DNA from: JANNXQ01 sp038238555
Lineage (GTDB): Bacteria > Verrucomicrobiota > Verrucomicrobiia > Chthoniobacterales > Chthoniobacteraceae
NCBI GenBank assembly: GCA_038238555.1
Contig: JBBRXP010000003.1
Location: forward strand, 30,551 to 94,550
DNA: 64,000 nucleotides
Direction of reading: 5' to 3'
Under the pieces are notes generated by a model. That model saw only the letters and a list, made by a program, of their open reading frames with translations. It had not been told where the DNA came from and made no database searches. The translations under genes were made by a program, and so were the position numbers. The first letter of the stretch is position 1, and each line of letters opens with the position of its first letter. Shown in pieces: positions 60,891 through 64,000 of the stretch.

Positions 60891-60991
60891 TGTAGGCCGT
60901 CAGGCAGATTGCACTTTATCGAGTTTGCGGCGACCTCGCTCAACCTTTTCGAGGATGTCCACGGCGGCGGCTCTCCAACCTGGGAAGATGG

Positions 60992-62263
60992 CTAGGCGGT
61001 GAAGCCGGGAATGCCTGCGCCTTTGCTCGATGCGAAGCTGTCGGCCTCGACCCCGAGCCGCTGCAGCATCTGCACGTAGAGATTGCACAGCGGCGGATTT
61101 TTCTGCGGATCGAAGGCGAGATGCTGGCCGTGTTTGAAGCCGCCGCCCGCGAGGATGACGGGCATGTTACGCGTGTCGTGGCTCGAGGCGTTGCCGAGGT
61201 TGCTGCCGAAGAGCACCATGGTTTCATCGAGCAGGCTCGCGCCGCCTTCTCGGGTGGTTTTGAGTTTCACAAGGAAATCGCCGAATGCTTTGAGCTCCGC
61301 TTCTTCCACGAGCGCGAGTTGCCTGAGCTTCTCGGGATCCTTGCCGTGATGCGAGAGATCGTGACGCCCGATGGTGACTCCGGGTACGGGCACCAAGAAG
61401 CCGCAGCCTTGCAGGCTCAGCGTGAAGAGCCGCGTGGAATCGGTCTGCAACGCCAGGTGCATGAGATCGTACCAGAGCCGCGTGCGGCCGATGAGATCGG
61501 TTTCATCGCGGATATCTTCCGGCGGCTTTACCTCCACATGCGGCTTGGGCTTCTGCGCCCACTCCTGACCTTTCACGAGCTTCTGTTCGAGGTCGCGCAC
61601 GCTGGTGAAATACTCATCGAGCTTTTCCTGGTCGCGCCGGCCCAGCGTGCGCTGGAAGCGTTTGGCCTCGCCGCCAACCGCGTCCATGATGCTGCGGCCG
61701 ACCTGCAATTTTTCTTTCTGCCGCTGGATTTCTTTCGGCGTGCCGCCCAGGAATAATTTCCCGAAAGTGTGCGAGGGCGAATGGTCGGAAGGGATGAGCA
61801 CGCCGCCGCGCGACCAGGAGATGCTGCCGTTATTGCTGCTGAGCTGCAGGCTCGAAAAGCGCGTCTCGGCGCCCATCCGCTCCGCGGCGAATTGATCGAG
61901 CGAGACGGTGTTGCGGAAGCCAGGCTGGCCGGGATGCGGCGCCGCGGTGAGGAAGGAGCGCTCCGAATCGTGCCCCGCATCCACGTCGGGATGCGAGAGC
62001 CCGGAGAAGACGGTGAACTGCTCACGCAAAGGTTCGAGCGCTTTCAAATAAGGCGACGCTGTGTAAGCGCGCCCGGTCTGCTGCGGGAAAAAATTTTCCG
62101 CGTGAATGCCGAGCGGCGTCATGATGCAGATCATGCGGCGCTTGGATGCCGGAGCGCTGGCGGCGAAGGCGGGAGTCATCGCTTCGAGCCACGGCAGCGC
62201 GAGGGCAATGCCTGTGGCGCGCAGGAAGGCGCGGCGATCTACAGCATGGGCGGGGATGTTCAT
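60992..62263 (-). CDS. DUF1552 family protein (Tat-exported)
   Basis: From ATG 62263 the protein has 423 residues and a Tat-type signal with RRAFLRATGIALALPWLEA. It has MICIMTPLGIHAENFFP, FTVFSGLSHPDVDAGHDSE, TVSLDQFAAERMG and GRHDLSHHGKDPEKLRQLA. These are marks of DUF1552, usually found next to a DUF1592/DUF1588/DUF1587 cytochrome in this group. Here no such partner is adjacent. The function is not established; a role in extracellular polymer breakdown is presumed from context in relatives. Confidence 0.9.
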   Translation of the reverse strand: MNIPAHAVDRRAFLRATGIALALPWLEAMTPAFAASAPASKRRMICIMTPLGIHAENFFPQQTGRAYTASPYLKALEPLREQFTVFSGLSHPDVDAGHDSERSFLTAAPHPGQPGFRNTVSLDQFAAERMGAETRFSSLQLSSNNGSISWSRGGVLIPSDHSPSHTFGKLFLGGTPKEIQRQKEKLQVGRSIMDAVGGEAKRFQRTLGRRDQEKLDEYFTSVRDLEQKLVKGQEWAQKPKPHVEVKPPEDIRDETDLIGRTRLWYDLMHLALQTDSTRLFTLSLQGCGFLVPVPGVTIGRHDLSHHGKDPEKLRQLALVEEAELKAFGDFLVKLKTTREGGASLLDETMVLFGSNLGNASSHDTRNMPVILAGGGFKHGQHLAFDPQKNPPLCNLYVQMLQRLGVEADSFASSKGAGIPGFTA

Positions 62264-62333
62264 AACGTCGGGGTTGGGGCGAACGACCATTACTTCACCG
62301 CGAGCGTAAGTAAATGGACTTTCCGATTCCCGA

Positions 62334-62356
62334 GCGGGCGAGGCCGCCCGCGCTCC
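62334..62356 (-). repeat. Core of the dispersed repeat, copy 3
   Basis: The reverse complement of these 23 bases is identical to 2528-2550. It lies 78 bases upstream of the DUF1552 start, next to the stop of the split beta-helix protein. Only the core is present. Confidence 0.7.
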
Positions 62357-62360
62357 ACGG

Positions 62361-62585
62361 TTAAGGAAAAGTCAATCGGTAGAAGCGCCTGGTCTGGCCG
62401 ACCGCACTGGCGTCGTCGTATTGCAATCCGCCGATACTATCCGCCGATGCCGTTCCGATGGTGGAAAAATTGGAAGGGCTCAGATCGTTCGCCTGGATGC
62501 TATGCTGCATATTTGGAACGCCGATGGCTTCGAGAAAGACGTGGCCGTTGGTGAGTCGCGTGATCGCGGTAATCCTCAACGGCAT
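62361..62585 (-). pseudogene. Detached C-terminal domain of the beta-helix protein (frame-shifted)
   Basis: The 74-residue frame (RITAITRLTNGHVFLEAIG, then QANDLSPSNFSTIGTASADS, ending TRRFYRLTFP) has the look of the C-terminal beta-sandwich found at the end of many secreted Verrucomicrobiota proteins. It starts inside the stop of the preceding beta-helix frame (62576-62578), so it reads as the missing end of that protein after a one-base frame change. Translation by itself is doubtful. Confidence 0.55.
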
Positions 62586-63583
62586 GCGCCAAACTCAAAC
62601 GCGCCGATGTCGCCGCCGTCGCCGCCAATGGCGTTGGTGATCGTGGATAGATCGACCGGCCGGATGAAGCCGCGTTGATCGGTGAATAAGGAGAAGGTGT
62701 TTCCTTTGTCTATGGCAATGCTGCCGGATAGCAGAGCGTGTGTCTGAGTTGAGCCACCGTTGTTTTGCAGCGGACCTAGATTCAACTGTGCTGCCGTCAC
62801 GCCGATCTGATCGGAAGATTGCGCGGGCGAGATGATCGCGCCGGAAGCGTTGCCGATGAGGTTATAGCCTTGCGAAGTGAGCGGGCCATTGACATCCGGG
62901 CCGCTCGCGGAGGTGTTCAGGGCAATGATGGTGTTCCTCGAAGTGACCGTGCCGCCGTTGATGTTGCGAATGCCACCGCCGAGGTCTCCCGAGTTACCGG
63001 AGATGGTGCTGTTAGTGAGACTGACCGTGCCGACGTTGGTGATAATGCCGCCGCCGCTGTCGCTGTTACCTCCGGGGCCGATGGCCGAGTTGTCCGAGAT
63101 GGTACTGCTAACGATCGTGACCATGCCGCCACTCTTAAAGATGCCGCCGCCACTGCCTGCAATAAAGCTGTTGCTAACTGTGTTACCGGAAATGGTACTG
63201 TTGGTGATCGTCAACGCGCCAAAGTTGTTGAAAATGCCGCCGCCGGCGGAGGCCAGGTTTCCCGTGATGGCGGCGTTGGCGACGGTGAGCGTGCCGACGT
63301 TGGAAATGCCGCCGCCAGATCTGGCGCCCACGTTTCCATTGGCGATCGTTAGTCCGCTTAAGTTCACGACAACGCCACTCGTGATATTGAAGATGCGATA
63401 GTTACCGCCGCTGTTACGCCGCACCGTCAGCAGGTTGGCGCCCGGCCCTTGCAGCGCGATGTTGGAGCTTAGATTCGGAAGTGCGGCGGTAAGTTGAATC
63501 AGTCCCGCCACGCCCGGCGCGAAGTTAATCAGGATGAAGTCATCGCCCGTGCGCGCATTGGCGGCGTTGATAGCTTCGCGCAA
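62576..63583 (-). pseudogene. Parallel beta-helix (CSLREA-type) adhesin-like protein, broken
   Basis: The 335 residues carry repeated beta-helix rungs (GGGISNVGTLTVANAAITGN, GGGIFNNFGALTITNSTISG, NSTISGNSGDLGGGI) and begin CTLREAINAANA-like when the frame is read further upstream. The frame stays open upstream to a TGA at 63983-63985, but no ATG/GTG/TTG occurs before the TTG at 63583, so the N-terminus is missing. The 5' part shows a Kelch-like motif (RWAAGAVLAGSFFVIGG) from about 63760. The C-terminal domain continues in another frame. It looks like a surface protein split by frame changes or misassembly. Confidence 0.6.
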
Positions 63584-63660
63584 AGTGCAATCGCCGCCGG
63601 TGCAACTGCCGTCGTCATGGTCATCAACCGTGGTGACTGTGAAGGTCGCCGGCGGGCAGG

Positions 63661-64000
63661 TTAACTTCTGGTCGTCATTCGTGCCATTGAAGCCACCCGC
63701 CGGCGGGCGCCCGCCGATGACAAAGAAGCTGCCAGCCAGGACTGCGCCAGCTGCCCATCTCGGCGGGTCAGGTTCAAGCGGCGCACGGCCACGTCCAGCG
63801 GAAAGAATAGGGCCGCCGCGATCAAGAGGGCCTGCCAGAGTTCGCGCGAACCAGGCGCCGCGGGGATATTGTGCGCAAAAGCATCCCCGGGCTGGTCCAG
63901 CATCCCGTTGGCCGCGCCGCGCGGGCGGGTCAGGGCCGACAGGCGCTCGAGCAGGTCCAGGTTCAACCCGCCGGCCCGGTACTCAGGTGAATACGGCACC
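63661..64000 (-). CDS. C-terminal end of a VWA/glutamine-amidotransferase-type membrane protein, partial and fused
   Basis: The frame enters from the window edge with YSPEYRAGGLNLDLLERLSALT and has a final membrane helix ELWQALLIAAALFFPLDVAVRRL (about 53-76). This is the ending of large VWA-domain membrane proteins. After LNLTRRD (about 63753) the family pattern stops, and the frame runs out into a Ser/Arg-rich tail that overlaps the Kelch-like start of the beta-helix frame. Upstream part is outside the window. The true end of the gene is uncertain. Confidence 0.45.
   Translation of the reverse strand, partial: VPYSPEYRAGGLNLDLLERLSALTRPRGAANGMLDQPGDAFAHNIPAAPGSRELWQALLIAAALFFPLDVAVRRLNLTRRDGQLAQSWLAASLSSAGARRRVASMARMTTRS

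Noticed and set aside
60891..60991. Possible C-terminal coding remnant on the minus strand (FPGWRAAAVDILEKVERG)
   Set aside because: Looks protein-like but only ~30 codons are open without overlap with the DUF1552 gene, and I could not place it in a family.

Overview
The window looks like a Verrucomicrobiota chromosome segment, or at least one from the Planctomycetota-Verrucomicrobiota group. The evidence is a GC-rich composition and a family mix typical of that group: DUF1501 with DUF1549/DUF1553, DUF1552, a one-Cys-type sulfatase, an FAD-dependent secreted oxidoreductase, a PA14 multihaem cytochrome, a PEP-CTERM protein, and dispersed short intergenic repeats built on a 7-base unit. Species cannot be assigned from the sequence alone. 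There is no rRNA, CRISPR array or intact insertion sequence; one tRNA (Pro, anticodon GGG) is present.

Region 1 (1-23932, all + strand) is an exopolysaccharide/capsule island. It holds the end of an export protein, a Wzc-type tyrosine kinase, a Wzx-like flippase, a Wzy-like polymerase, two GT4 glycosyltransferases and two asparagine synthase-type amidotransferases. It also has a nucleotidyltransferase-kinase fusion, an ATP-grasp ligase, a FemAB/GNAT-type transferase and a secreted LamG-metallophosphatase. It ends with a PglC-like phosphoglycosyltransferase, a FemAB-PglD fusion, a PglE-like aminotransferase and a PglF/FlaA1-like 4,6-dehydratase. Many genes overlap by ATGA or abut. Together they suggest a lipid-linked glycan started with a bacillosamine-type diamino sugar and modified by amide or aminoacyl groups. 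This is the best candidate for an undescribed system.

Region 2 (24483-43206) has phosphofructokinase (+), then a long minus-strand run: outer-membrane barrel, FecR-domain protein, sulfatase, a NosR-like FMN/Fe-S membrane protein, a secreted FAD oxidoreductase, a rhodanese, an anchored unknown protein and an ErpA-like Fe-S protein. mutL is divergent (+). A class III aminotransferase, an O-antigen ligase-TPR protein, a small exported peptide, a PEP-CTERM protein, a YdcF-like protein and a 43-residue Cys-rich lipoprotein candidate follow on the minus strand.

Region 3 (43247-52008, minus) carries two secreted redox/degradation-type sets: a propeller protein with a pentahaem PA14 cytochrome, and the DUF1501-DUF1549/DUF1553 pair.

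Region 4 (52113-64000) is housekeeping: proB-proA, a truncated Uma2 fragment, a lactonase, prepilin peptidase, tRNA-Pro, argC, gluQ, moeA, moaD and a lone DUF1552 gene. At the right edge a beta-helix protein is split over several frames and joined abruptly to the end of a VWA-type membrane protein, so that edge is either pseudogenised or misassembled.

Repeats are a theme. A ~80-100 bp element occurs in inverted orientation at 2491 and 21781 inside the polysaccharide island, with a core copy at 62334. Heptanucleotide repeats flank several genes and have been absorbed in frame into the MutL linker. Palindromes mark several gene ends.
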